42,472 nt of DNA from an uncultured Lachnospiraceae bacterium. GTDB lineage: Bacteria; Bacillota; Clostridia; Lachnospirales; Lachnospiraceae. The stretch's first letter is position 1. Every line of letters begins with the position of its first letter. The stretch is taken from contig CAJUFL010000030.1 in the NCBI GenBank assembly GCA_910585605.1, positions 1 to 42,472 of the forward strand. Direction: 5' to 3'. The position numbers and the translations under genes were made by a program. Shown here one piece after another: positions 1-8,353 of this stretch. The notes under the pieces were generated by a model. The model saw only the letters and a program-made list of their open reading frames with translations. It had not been told where the DNA came from and searched no databases.

Positions 1-16
1 GGAGCAGATGTAAGAG

Positions 17-265
17 TTGGAAGTTGCAGATAGCTACTTAATCAGCAGACACTATTTAATTGATTTTCGAGTGGATGAGAGCAAGAAGCTGTTACAATTT
101 ACCGATCATTCTATTGCAGAAATTGCGGATGAAACCGGATTTTCAACCATCAATAACTTTATTGCACAATTTAAAAAAAGAACAGATCTGACTCCTACTG
201 CCTACCGCAGACAAAATCAGATCTATTCCTCAAAGCAACGTTTATATGACCATTATGAAACATGA
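17..265 (+). pseudogene. AraC-family regulator, C-terminal remnant
   Basis: The frame encodes the second helix-turn-helix of an AraC/XylS DNA-binding domain: SIAEIADETGF, then FKKRTDLTPTAYRR, the family's usual ending. Upstream in the same frame is a TAA stop at 11-13, so the sensor domain is not joined to it. The start shown is a TTG with no convincing ribosome site. The segment before the second helix-turn-helix (ADSYLISRHY running straight into LIDFRVDESKKLL) looks as if about 15 residues between the two half-domains are missing. I infer a decayed gene. The alternative is a gene with a frameshift whose 5' part lies outside the window. It faces the LacI-type gene tail to tail. Confidence 0.5.
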
Positions 266-271
266 CAGCTT

Positions 272-1276
272 CTATTCTATTCTTCTAACAGTATCACGAA
301 CCACCAGTTTCCCATAAACTACCGTCGTTCCGCGGCGGTAATTTTTATTTTTAGCCCTCTCTTCAATAATGTGTATACAGCGGTCAATCATTTCATCCGT
401 ATTTACCTGATACGTGGTCAGGGCAATCTCCTCCGAAGGCTGCTCTACAAAATCATCATACCCCACCACAGAGATATCCTCTGGCACGGAATACCCCGCC
501 TTTTCCAAAGCATCGATCATACGGTAGGCTACCGGATCACAGTTACATACAAAAGCATCGGGCATATCATCCGGCAATTCCAATTCAATAAATTTACCAT
601 CTTCATCCCTGTCAGGGAGCGTCCATTTTGCATCATAAATCTGCTCTTTTGCAATCAGATATTTCATATAGCCCATATACCGGTCCAGAATACTTCTGGT
701 ACTTTTATAATTACCGACAAATCCTATTCTCTTATGTCCGTTTTTCACCAGATATCTGGTAAGGAGAAAACCACCATTCACTCCATCACTGACTACACAG
801 TCCACATCAAACTCTTCATTTTCAAAATCAAAAAAAGTAATTCCAAGCCCGGTTTGAACAAGACTTTCTAAAAATATGCTCTGCATTTCACCAACTATCA
901 CTACCTGAGCAACCGAATTCATCCTCACGATATTAGGAAGCATCCCTGTCTCTTCATCTTCCCTGCGGACAATCTCCAGAATACCGATATATCCCTTTTT
1001 TGAAAGTTCCATAAGCATTTGCTGATAAATTTTAAAATAAAAAGAATTATCACTTACAAATCTCTCCGATATGACAATGCCGATATTGATATTTAAGTCT
1101 TCTCTCCTGCTTCTGTCCCCTTTTGCAATATATCCCAGTTCTCCTGCCTTATCGACAATCCGCTCCCTTAACACATCACTTACTCCGTCTTTTCCCGCCA
1201 GTGCTTTTGAAACCGTGACAATACTTACATCCATTGCCTCCGCCACGTCTTTCATTGTTACCTGTTTTTTTACCAT
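272..1276 (-). CDS. LacI-family transcriptional regulator
   Basis: 334 aa, the usual length for the family. Residues 6-50 form the LacI helix-turn-helix and hinge helix (VTMKDVAEAMDVSIVTVSKAL), followed by a periplasmic-binding-protein-like effector domain with typical late motifs (DAFVCNCDPVAYRMIDALEKAGYSVPEDISVVGYDD). It should bind an operator as a dimer and respond to a sugar or sugar phosphate; the ligand cannot be read from sequence. It is the last of four co-directional minus-strand genes, starting 6 bp after the YesL-like gene ends, so it is probably co-transcribed with it. The ribosome site is weak (GAGAG about 9 nt upstream). Confidence 0.93.
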   Translation of the reverse strand: MVKKQVTMKDVAEAMDVSIVTVSKALAGKDGVSDVLRERIVDKAGELGYIAKGDRSRREDLNINIGIVISERFVSDNSFYFKIYQQMLMELSKKGYIGILEIVRREDEETGMLPNIVRMNSVAQVVIVGEMQSIFLESLVQTGLGITFFDFENEEFDVDCVVSDGVNGGFLLTRYLVKNGHKRIGFVGNYKSTRSILDRYMGYMKYLIAKEQIYDAKWTLPDRDEDGKFIELELPDDMPDAFVCNCDPVAYRMIDALEKAGYSVPEDISVVGYDDFVEQPSEEIALTTYQVNTDEMIDRCIHIIEERAKNKNYRRGTTVVYGKLVVRDTVRRIE

Positions 1277-1282
1277 CCTTGC

Positions 1283-1978
1283 TCACTCTCTTTTCCACTC
1301 AATTCCTAATTTTTCAATATCCTCATTCACACTTTCATCCGGTAATTCTGCATTTTCTTCTTCCGGTTCATCCAGATACTCCCGATATATATATCGGTAT
1401 ACAACTGCCATACCATAGCCCGATAGTCCAAAACCATACAATACCATAAAAATACGCACTGACTCAAAAAAATACGTCACACATATGATCGCAATCACTA
1501 CGATTCCTAACAGCAATGTCCCAGGCAGGTTTTTCACTGCCATCAGCAATGCATTTCTGATGGTAGCGGTAATACGATTTTCAAAAATCGCCTGTTGTAC
1601 ATATACATATAATAATACCATACAATATACCATTATGGGAATAACAGAAATAATAATCATAAAACCTGCATTTTTATTTTGCAGACTTACCCAGAAATGC
1701 AGATCAAAAAACAAAATCCCCCCAAGCACAGCTGACAATATATGAATCATGGTCGCCTGCTTAAAGTTCGACCGGAATGCCTTCAGATATCCAGATACGA
1801 TATAGCCCTCTTTGTTGGTTGTCATCTTGATAGCAATTGTCATAAGTGCAGTAATGGATGCCCCTATGGTAATCAAAGGAAGACTGGTAATCACAAATAT
1901 GACATTCAGAAGAAAAATATCACCTATTTTTCCCATTGCCCGAAAAAAAGGCGTATCTATATTCATTACATTTTTCAT
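1283..1978 (-). CDS. yesL: YesL/DUF624-family membrane protein
   Basis: 231 aa with four to five hydrophobic segments, beginning FFRAMGKIGDIFLLNVIFVITSLPLITIGAS, the N-terminal pattern of DUF624/YesL proteins. The family is integral to the membrane, and its genes usually sit next to sugar ABC transporters and glycan-degradation genes; its biochemical role is unknown. The C-terminus is an acidic cytoplasmic tail (EEENAELPDESVNED). The start has a good site, GGAGG five bases before ATG. It lies between the esterase and the LacI-type regulator on the same strand, which fits a carbohydrate-use operon, but no transporter is present inside the window. Confidence 0.85.
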   Translation of the reverse strand: MKNVMNIDTPFFRAMGKIGDIFLLNVIFVITSLPLITIGASITALMTIAIKMTTNKEGYIVSGYLKAFRSNFKQATMIHILSAVLGGILFFDLHFWVSLQNKNAGFMIIISVIPIMVYCMVLLYVYVQQAIFENRITATIRNALLMAVKNLPGTLLLGIVVIAIICVTYFFESVRIFMVLYGFGLSGYGMAVVYRYIYREYLDEPEEENAELPDESVNEDIEKLGIEWKRE

Positions 1979-2008
1979 ACATACCTCCGTTTCTGCTCAG
2001 GAAATCCT

Positions 2009-3031
2009 CTATAAAATTCCCTCCTGCTTCATAAAATCCAAAATTCTTTTTGCATCCTTTTTATGCGTCGCCACAGAAGGGTGCATGGACGCCATTCCGT
2101 CTCTTTCCACATCATGATACGGAAGCTCATAGACATAGATATTTTCCACCCCTTTTGCTTTTACCTTCTCCACCACCTGTTCCACATAAGGAAATACTCC
2201 CTGGCACAAAGTACCCAGCACGCATATAATTATGCTCTCCTTATGATAATCCTTTAACATCATTAAAAAATCCTCATATGCCTTCAAAAATCCCTTAAGA
2301 ATTTCTTCTTTATACAAATGTCCCGAATCATTTGTTCCCAAATTGACAAAAATATACTCCGGTTCAAACTCCTCTGCTTCAATTTTCTGTTCCCTGTCTA
2401 CAAACCAGTTTACATATGGATATAATTTAGGCACATTGTTGTCCGGATTGCCGGTATACTCCACAAACATACCATATCCGGAAGCTGATATCCATCTGGC
2501 ATTCCAATTCATTTCCCTGGTCATAAAAGCAGCATAACTGCACTCCCCATCTTCTTCGCGGATTGTATATTCACTTTCCGGTTCTCCGTGCACCCCATAT
2601 CCACAGGTTATGGAATCTCCGATAAATTCCACCCTGGTCCGGTTATCTGCTTTCTCTTTGAACGGAAGCAGTTCTCCGTCACAAACCTTTATGCACCTAA
2701 GCCCTCCATAGGACATCGCTGCTTCCGTAATCTTTATGATCCGTACCTCATGTATCTCCCCAGGGCTCAGTTCACAAATCAGATACCAATCCTTGCGTCT
2801 GTCCAAAACCAATTCCGATACCCTTTTGCCATCTACATAAATTCTAAATCCCGGCTGATTCACTACTTCATTATCGCCAGTAATCATATACATATACAGG
2901 GAACTTCCCTTTACACTTAATTCGAGACTGCTATTAGTATATCCAAAGTAACAGGTTCCCTGTTTCTCTAATATCCTTCCCTGCCATCTCAAAAAAGAAT
3001 CCGTTTCGCCATTCATATAGTATTCTGCCAT
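2009..3031 (-). CDS. SGNH/GDSL esterase, carbohydrate esterase family 2-like
   Basis: About 340 aa. The N-terminal half resembles the jelly-roll domain of CE2 acetyl esterases. The C-terminal half is an SGNH hydrolase: block I is FIGDSITCGYG with the catalytic Ser, block III is NLGTNDSG, and the catalytic His lies in MHPS near the end. No signal peptide is visible, so it probably acts in the cytoplasm, removing acetyl groups from imported oligosaccharides; the substrate is inferred from the family. A GTG start at 3052 is possible, but the ATG at 3031 has a better spaced AGGAAAA site. It sits between the GGDEF gene and the YesL-like gene, all on one strand. Confidence 0.85.
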   Translation of the reverse strand: MAEYYMNGETDSFLRWQGRILEKQGTCYFGYTNSSLELSVKGSSLYMYMITGDNEVVNQPGFRIYVDGKRVSELVLDRRKDWYLICELSPGEIHEVRIIKITEAAMSYGGLRCIKVCDGELLPFKEKADNRTRVEFIGDSITCGYGVHGEPESEYTIREEDGECSYAAFMTREMNWNARWISASGYGMFVEYTGNPDNNVPKLYPYVNWFVDREQKIEAEEFEPEYIFVNLGTNDSGHLYKEEILKGFLKAYEDFLMMLKDYHKESIIICVLGTLCQGVFPYVEQVVEKVKAKGVENIYVYELPYHDVERDGMASMHPSVATHKKDAKRILDFMKQEGIL

Positions 3032-3066
3032 CTCATTTTCCTTTCCCGGCACCTATCTTCGCTTTA

Positions 3067-5514
3067 TCATTCCTTCTCTAACAGTTTTCCCAAATCCTCT
3101 GGGGATATGAATTCTCTGCTGTTTTTATCCTGTATATCCTTTTCATCTATCAGAACAACAAAAAATCCCCTCTTCTTCAAACAATCTGACAGCCCCTCTA
3201 TATTAAAGTTATCCTCCACAAACCGTTCCCGGTCTATCACGATTCGGACTTCTTTATATTGAATGCCATATCGTTCCATTAAATCCGATAATTTATCAAA
3301 TATGGCAGGATCCCATAAGCTGTTATCTGTCATATCCAGATTTACAACCGGTATCTGTTTTCCTCCCCTTTTCCATTGCTGCAAATAGGAAAAAGCCTTT
3401 TCATATATATTCAAATTGAACTCTATCATAAAATCCTTTTTTTGAAATACAGGAATATATTCCTCTTGTTCCTTTATACCCCCTTTTTTATCTTCCCATT
3501 TTGTCAGTAATCTTACTTCTTTTACTTTTCCATCTTCCACTTTCGGTAAGAAATATAGCTTAAACTCCTCGTCAAAAAATGCCTGATACATATTCCTACA
3601 GATAACATTTTCTTTTCGATATTGTTCCTGTAATGTTTCATCAAAAAATGCAATTTCATTTCTCCTCCGCTTTTTCAAGCCGCAAAGGCTCTGTCTCGCA
3701 TAATCCGCAAAATCAATTGCTTCTGCCAGAAATATCCGTTCAGACTCCATATTATAGACCCCGGATTCCATATAAGCAAAAATCCCCGCATAGACCATTT
3801 CACATTCATGCTGTAACACCTTCATAATCATGTGAACCCGATCAAAAACAGGCATATCCTTTTTTAACAGCAACAAAAAATCCCGCCCCTGTATTCTGGC
3901 AGCCGTTTCACCCTCCACCAAAGAATAATTTAACTGTTTTCCAACCATTTTTAAAATTTCGTCTGCTGCCTTATAACCAAATTTCCTGCAAATTGCATCA
4001 AAATTTTTAAATCCCAGAAAAACCATGCAATATACTTCCGGATTTTCTGATATCAATTTCAGTGTTTCTGTCTCAAAATATTCTATCGTAGATAAATTCG
4101 TCAACTTATCTATAGCATTCCTTTTTCCCAGCAGGCGGGTAACATCTTCCCGACATATCACATACTGGATCTGTCCTTCTCTCCCCTTCAGCCGGACAAC
4201 CGTTTTTGAAAACCAGCGTTTACTCTCCTTATCATAATATTCTACACTATACCGTTTATCATGATTATTCATATATGGAACCAGACAGTCTTTGCATGGC
4301 TTTTTCAAACCATACTGCTGATAACAAAAAACCGGATTATCGGTCTTTCCCATACTTTCAAATACCAGACGATAGTCTCGTTCCATCACATAATAATAAA
4401 AATCATCTGAACTTAATTGTTTATAATAATATTTTTCCTTAAGCAATTCATTTACCTGGTTTTCCAACTCCCGATAATGGGATTCCTGTTCCTCTTTAGT
4501 CAATCCCTGCTTTGGCGTCTCTGCTCTCCCTATACTTACCGTCCCTCTTTTTTTAACCGTATATTCATCTGCTTCATTATAAAATGCATACCCATCTTTT
4601 CCATTATTCTTAACATCATATAATGCAATATCCGCTGCACGGAACACTCCTCTGAATTCCTGCCCGTCTGCCGGAAATATAGCAATACCGATACTGGTTG
4701 TGATCTTTGCCCCGTTTTTTAATTCCATTTCCCGAACTTTTTTATTCAGCTGTTTTGCATATTTTTCCGCTTCCGGGCGGCTGACGATTTTTTTCTTCAG
4801 TACTGCGAATTCATCTCCACCAATACGTCCCACCAAAGCCTGTTCCTGAAAAACTGCCTTTAACTGTCTTGCATATTGCTCTAATACATAATCTCCAAAT
4901 ATGTGTCCATATGTATCATTTATCCCTTTAAAATTATCAATATCCATCATGTATATTGCATGGTGCTCTGATGCCAGTCCCCTCTGGTAACGTGAAAAAA
5001 ACTTTGCCATTTCTTCCTCAAACACACCTTTATTAAGCAATCCCGTCAATGCATCCTTCCGGGACTCCATCTTCAACGCTTCCCTTGCTTTATATTCCCT
5101 GTCCACATTCAGCGTCTTACCGATAATCTTAATAATATTTCCCTTTTCATCCCGAATAGTATTTCCCTCATATCTTTGCCACGTATAAGTCTCATCATCC
5201 GTCAGCGTCCGGAATTCATAACTATAGCTTTCGTCTCCGTTATCCATACTGTCACAATAGGCCTCAAAAATCGCCACGTCCTCCGGATGCACGATTCCCC
5301 AACTCCTTATAGTATTACGATAATCCGGAATATCCAGATTATCATCCTCATATTTTCCTCCCAGCTTCTTTTCCTGATGTAAAAAATGAGTTTCACAATC
5401 ATACTCCCAAATTGCACAGTCCATATTCGTAATCACAAGCTGATATTTCTCCTGCATAAATGCCAGCTGCTTTCTCAATTCCTCAATTGTTTCCAGCAAT
5501 TTTTGTTTATCCAT
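3067..5514 (-). CDS. PAS-GGDEF diguanylate cyclase with degenerate GGDEF-EAL tail
   Basis: About 815 aa from ATG 5514, chosen because AGAGGTG lies four bases upstream; an upstream in-frame start at 5541 lacks a site. Order: coiled coil (10-30), PAS (about 25-140), intact GGDEF domain (motif GRIGGDEF, residues about 230-236), a second PAS-like region with a KPCKDC motif, a second GGDEF fold whose signature has decayed to RIQGRDF, and a partial EAL-like domain in which EALLRW has become EVRLLTKW and the DDFG half is absent. The inhibitory RxxD site before GGDEF is missing (QEQA). Predicted to make cyclic di-GMP without I-site feedback, with the distal domains sensing or scaffolding. No transmembrane segment is evident. 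Confidence 0.87.
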   Translation of the reverse strand: MDKQKLLETIEELRKQLAFMQEKYQLVITNMDCAIWEYDCETHFLHQEKKLGGKYEDDNLDIPDYRNTIRSWGIVHPEDVAIFEAYCDSMDNGDESYSYEFRTLTDDETYTWQRYEGNTIRDEKGNIIKIIGKTLNVDREYKAREALKMESRKDALTGLLNKGVFEEEMAKFFSRYQRGLASEHHAIYMMDIDNFKGINDTYGHIFGDYVLEQYARQLKAVFQEQALVGRIGGDEFAVLKKKIVSRPEAEKYAKQLNKKVREMELKNGAKITTSIGIAIFPADGQEFRGVFRAADIALYDVKNNGKDGYAFYNEADEYTVKKRGTVSIGRAETPKQGLTKEEQESHYRELENQVNELLKEKYYYKQLSSDDFYYYVMERDYRLVFESMGKTDNPVFCYQQYGLKKPCKDCLVPYMNNHDKRYSVEYYDKESKRWFSKTVVRLKGREGQIQYVICREDVTRLLGKRNAIDKLTNLSTIEYFETETLKLISENPEVYCMVFLGFKNFDAICRKFGYKAADEILKMVGKQLNYSLVEGETAARIQGRDFLLLLKKDMPVFDRVHMIMKVLQHECEMVYAGIFAYMESGVYNMESERIFLAEAIDFADYARQSLCGLKKRRRNEIAFFDETLQEQYRKENVICRNMYQAFFDEEFKLYFLPKVEDGKVKEVRLLTKWEDKKGGIKEQEEYIPVFQKKDFMIEFNLNIYEKAFSYLQQWKRGGKQIPVVNLDMTDNSLWDPAIFDKLSDLMERYGIQYKEVRIVIDRERFVEDNFNIEGLSDCLKKRGFFVVLIDEKDIQDKNSREFISPEDLGKLLEKE

Positions 5515-5560
5515 AAAACACCTCTTTGTTTCACGACACATCCCATCTGCTTACAATGAA

Positions 5561-5589
5561 ATTATAATGCATTATTTTGTAAACTTCAA
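5561..5589 (-). promoter_or_regulatory. Sigma-A-type promoter for the GGDEF gene
   Basis: On the minus strand TTGAAG (5589-5584) and TATAAT (5566-5561) are separated by 17 bp. The predicted start is about 40 nt before the GGDEF start codon. It probably drives the four-gene row down to the LacI-type gene. Confidence 0.6.
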
Positions 5590-5689
5590 GCTTTTTACTT
5601 AAATTAACTTAAAAATTGTAGCAAAACAAAGAAAATCATGGGACAAAAGACCTGATTGCAGAATTTTAAAATATTTTTTAAGAAAATAC

Positions 5690-5719
5690 TTGCATTATCC
5701 CCTCAATATAGTATATAAT
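5690..5719 (+). promoter_or_regulatory. Sigma-A-type promoter for tRNA-Pro
   Basis: TTGCAT at 5690-5695 and a perfect TATAAT at 5714-5719 are separated by 18 bp. They lie about 68 bp before the tRNA, and no other gene intervenes. Confidence 0.6.
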
Positions 5720-5786
5720 CAAACAGTTGCAGTTAGTGTATTTTCTCTAATAGCTCATAAACAAAAGAAGTATTTTTGCAATACAA

Positions 5787-5860
5787 CGGGGCGTGGCTCA
5801 GCTTGGTAGAGCGCTTGGTTCGGGACTAAGAGGTCGCAGGTTCAAATCCTGTCGCCCCGA
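5787..5860 (+). tRNA. tRNA-Pro (anticodon CGG)
   Basis: A full cloverleaf can be drawn. The acceptor stem CGGGGCG pairs with CGCCCCG. The D arm is GCTC/GAGC. The anticodon arm is CTTGG/CTAAG with loop TTCGGGA, giving anticodon CGG at 5821-5823 (reads CCG, proline). The T arm carries the standard TTCAAAT loop, and the discriminator is A5860. The 3' CCA is not encoded and must be added after transcription. Confidence 0.97.
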
Positions 5861-5863
5861 TTA

Positions 5864-5895
5864 AAAAAACACCAGTCTTTCCGACTGGTGTTTTT
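5864..5895 (+). terminator. Intrinsic terminator after tRNA-Pro
   Basis: CACCAGTC and GACTGGTG form an 8-bp stem with loop TTTCC, flanked by an A run before and a T run after. It therefore works for the tRNA and also for the aldolase gene arriving on the other strand. Confidence 0.9.
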
Positions 5896-5910
5896 CTTCT
5901 GCAATTATTC

Positions 5911-6774
5911 TCACGCTTTCCCTACAGAACCAAATAACTCCATTTTCTCCTTCACAGTTGCCTTAATCGCATCTGCACCTGGAGCTAACAGCTTACGGGG
6001 ATCAAAGCCTTTTCCCTCTAAGTCCTTACCTGCCTCAATATATTTACGAGTGGCATCTGCAAATGATAACTGACATTCAGTATTTACATTAATCTTTGCC
6101 ACACCTAATGAGATAGCTTTCTTGATCATATCTTCCGGAATACCAGTACCACCATGTAATACTAACGGCATATCACCGGTCTTTTGCTGAATAGCATCTA
6201 ATGTTTCAAAGCTTAATCCTGCCCAATTCTCAGGATATTTACCATGAATATTACCAATACCTGCTGCAAGCATTGTTACTCCCAAATCAGCAACTTCTTT
6301 ACACTCATCCGGATCTGCACATTCACCAGCACCGACAACACCGTCTTCTTCACCACCGATAGAACCAACTTCCGCCTCTAAAGAAAGTCCTTTTTCCTTA
6401 CAGATTGCAACAAGTTCCTTTGTCTTAGCCACATTCTCTTCAATAGGATAATGAGAGCCGTCAAACATGATAGAAGAAAAACCTGCTTCAATACAAGCCT
6501 TTGCGCCTTCATATGAACCATGATCTAAATGAAGTGCAACCGGAACCGTGATTCCTAAACTGTCTACCATTGCATCCACCATTGCTGCCACCGTCTTGAA
6601 ACCGGTCATATACTTACCTGCACCCTCAGATACACCTAAGATAACCGGACTGTTTAACTCCTGTGCCGTTAAAAGAATAGACTTTGTCCACTCAAGATTG
6701 TTGATGTTAAACTGACCTACTGCATACTTGCCAGCTTTTGCTTTTTTTAACATTTCTTCTGCTGAAACTAACAT
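5911..6774 (-). CDS. fba: Class II fructose-1,6-bisphosphate aldolase
   Basis: 287 aa, normal for class IIB aldolases. It cleaves fructose 1,6-bisphosphate to dihydroxyacetone phosphate and glyceraldehyde 3-phosphate in glycolysis, using zinc. Visible signatures are the catalytic and zinc-binding LHLDHGS motif (about residue 80), the EAEVGSIGGEEDG loop, LHGGTGIP with another zinc-binding His, and GVAKINVNTE for phosphate binding. The start has a clean GGAGG seven bases upstream. The gene stands alone between a tRNA terminator and its own promoter region. A tagatose-bisphosphate aldolase of the same fold is less likely given the lone housekeeping-type context. Confidence 0.95.
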   Translation of the reverse strand: MLVSAEEMLKKAKAGKYAVGQFNINNLEWTKSILLTAQELNSPVILGVSEGAGKYMTGFKTVAAMVDAMVDSLGITVPVALHLDHGSYEGAKACIEAGFSSIMFDGSHYPIEENVAKTKELVAICKEKGLSLEAEVGSIGGEEDGVVGAGECADPDECKEVADLGVTMLAAGIGNIHGKYPENWAGLSFETLDAIQQKTGDMPLVLHGGTGIPEDMIKKAISLGVAKINVNTECQLSFADATRKYIEAGKDLEGKGFDPRKLLAPGADAIKATVKEKMELFGSVGKA

Positions 6775-6840
6775 GAAAATTCCTCCATCTTCTTAAAATA
6801 TTACAGGTGAAAATAACTGCGCACCTGCACACTTGTAATT

Positions 6841-6846
6841 ATTATA
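6841..6846 (-). promoter_or_regulatory. Probable -10 element for fba
   Basis: TATAAT on the minus strand, 67 bp before the fba start codon, in an AT-rich stretch. No good -35 hexamer is visible at the right spacing. Confidence 0.4.
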
Positions 6847-6872
6847 CCCTAACTAATATCAAAAATAAAGAA

Positions 6873-6909
6873 AAAGTTTTCTTTCCGGTTCAACGAGAAA
6901 GAAAACTTT
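6873..6909 (-). terminator. Intrinsic terminator after the VanZ-like gene
   Basis: AAAGTTTTCTTTC (6873-6885) and GAAAGAAAACTTT (6897-6909) form a perfect 13-bp stem with an 11-nt loop. On the minus strand it is followed by a T-rich tract. It lies 13 bp after the VanZ-like stop codon. Confidence 0.8.
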
Positions 6910-6922
6910 AATACTCAATCCA

Positions 6923-7372
6923 TTACTTTTTATTTATTCTGTTCAACAGCCATACAGATACCATGACAACGGCCGTTCCCGCTGCCGCACCTGCCATGTT
7001 TAATCCCATTTCCAAAAAATCACAATGCCTGCCTTGTATAGGAAGTTTTCCAACCTCTGATAAAACTGACAGAAATATACCGGAAGCTGCGGATATTCCT
7101 CCTGCTGTCAGCAAATGTTTACGCCATTGCATCGACACCAGCATACTGATGATTCCATATAGGAAAAACAAAGCAAAATGGGCGGTAAGACGGAATCTTT
7201 TATCCCATAGCATCAATATTCCCCAATCCGGGTTACTTCCTATAAAAATGTGTAAAACCTTTTGAGTAAAATTTAAACTGGTATTCGATGTATCTTCCCC
7301 ATTCTGGAAAGATAAAAACAATACAAACCCAATCCATCCGGTTAACAATACCACTGAAAATATCTTTTTCAT
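6923..7372 (-). CDS. VanZ-like family membrane protein
   Basis: 149 aa with four hydrophobic segments. The family layout is visible: an N-terminal membrane segment followed by LSFQNGEDTS, then the RLTAHFALFFLYGI segment, then LSEVGKLPIQGRHCDFLEMGLNMAGAAAG, which matches the VanZ end pattern (E...GR...D...N..GA..G). The original VanZ gives low-level teicoplanin resistance, but most homologues of this kind are of unknown function in Firmicutes membranes. The start lies 12 bases beyond the stop codon of the secreted protein gene, so the two are almost surely one transcript, ending at the hairpin 6873-6909. Confidence 0.88.
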   Translation of the reverse strand: MKKIFSVVLLTGWIGFVLFLSFQNGEDTSNTSLNFTQKVLHIFIGSNPDWGILMLWDKRFRLTAHFALFFLYGIISMLVSMQWRKHLLTAGGISAASGIFLSVLSEVGKLPIQGRHCDFLEMGLNMAGAAAGTAVVMVSVWLLNRINKK

Positions 7373-7383
7373 AAGTCTGATTC

Positions 7384-7989
7384 CTATTTTAGTAAAAGGA
7401 TCACACCTTTTAAAACTACCATCAATAAAACAGAAAGTGTAACCACCATTCCGGCTTCCCTATAAGTATCCTGATTCTGTTTTTGATAAAATGTTATTTC
7501 CTGTTTTTTTTCCTGGGACACATCTGATTCCAAATTTGGCTCTTTGGGCTCTTCACCTGCCGAATCCTCCGTTTTGGAAACAACCTGATCCTCTGTATTC
7601 TCTATGTCAGGTATTTCCGTCTCCCCATTATCGGAACCTCCGATACTTCCCGGTGCTGTCTCCTCATTTCTCCCTGTTTTTTCTTTCTCTTCCTTTTGAT
7701 GTGTTTCTGTAGTTTTTTCCGATGATTCCTGGGGATTTTCCTCCGTCACCCCCGTTGTCACCTGTTCTGTCGTGCTAATCCCCAACTCTTCATCAAATTT
7801 GCCATCTAGGTAATCCTGATATGCCTGGCTTGCACCTCCTGCATCCGGTGAATAACCATGTGCAGACAGCCACGCCTTTGCCTGTTGTATTTCTTCCTCC
7901 GTGTATGCATGGGATACACTTCCGGCACTAAAACTTAGAAGGATAATCACCATTAGCATCCAAACAAAATGTATTATACTTTTTCGCAT
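7384..7989 (-). CDS. Secreted, membrane-anchored acidic protein of unknown function
   Basis: About 201 aa from ATG 7989, which has AAGAAGG eight bases upstream. Longer starts near 8040 overlap the predicted -10 element and have no ribosome site. The layout is a signal peptide (hydrophobic core followed by SVSHA), a short folded segment (YTEEEIQQAKAWLSAHGYSP, continuing to about residue 60), a low-complexity Glu/Thr/Ser stalk of roughly 100 residues, and one C-terminal membrane helix (VVTLSVLLMVVLKGVILLL). The protein would project outside the cell from a C-terminal anchor. I recognise no named domain. Its partner is the VanZ-like gene directly downstream. Confidence 0.75.
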   Translation of the reverse strand: MRKSIIHFVWMLMVIILLSFSAGSVSHAYTEEEIQQAKAWLSAHGYSPDAGGASQAYQDYLDGKFDEELGISTTEQVTTGVTEENPQESSEKTTETHQKEEKEKTGRNEETAPGSIGGSDNGETEIPDIENTEDQVVSKTEDSAGEEPKEPNLESDVSQEKKQEITFYQKQNQDTYREAGMVVTLSVLLMVVLKGVILLLK

Positions 7990-8035
7990 TCTCATAACCT
8001 TCTTTTCTTTATTGTAAATATTCAACTCTTTTAGC

Positions 8036-8044
8036 ATCATACCA
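8036..8044 (-). promoter_or_regulatory. Extended -10 promoter for the secreted protein / VanZ-like unit
   Basis: On the minus strand the sequence reads TGGTATGAT, an extended -10. The -35 region is weak. Predicted transcription starts about 40 nt before the ATG at 7989 and supports that start. Confidence 0.45.
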
Positions 8045-8353
8045 CAACTTTTAAGGAAAATCCAGTCTTCCCCTTATCATCTCATTCATAAGGAATCATA
8101 TCCTTTCTGGCAGATGTACCCGCAATTTGTAATACACAAAATATCCCTTGCATTTTTTCTATGCCTATGTTACCTTAGAATCAAGCAAACAGTTTCTAAA
8201 TATCTTTATTTCAATGATATAGAATCATGATATCTATCAAAAAACTCTTGCTTAATTACCCATTTTATAAAATCATATTAGGCAGGAGCGGTAAAAATAT
8301 GGATACATCAGCTGTGCTTACCATTATATTTCCACCTGCCGGACAGGAGGGAT
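8041..8353. other. Intergenic region, 313 bp, no gene assigned
   Basis: It separates divergent genes. It holds the extended -10 described above on the minus strand and, on the plus strand, an imperfect inverted repeat with arms GGCAGG (8281-8286) and CCTGCC (8335-8340) just before the PD-(D/E)XK gene. An ATG at 8300 is preceded by AGGAG, but its frame gives only a short unrelated peptide overlapping the next gene. No RNA gene was recognised. Confidence 0.4.

Noticed and set aside
371..871. 166-aa plus-strand frame
   Set aside because: It lies antisense to the well-supported LacI-type gene and has no ribosome site.
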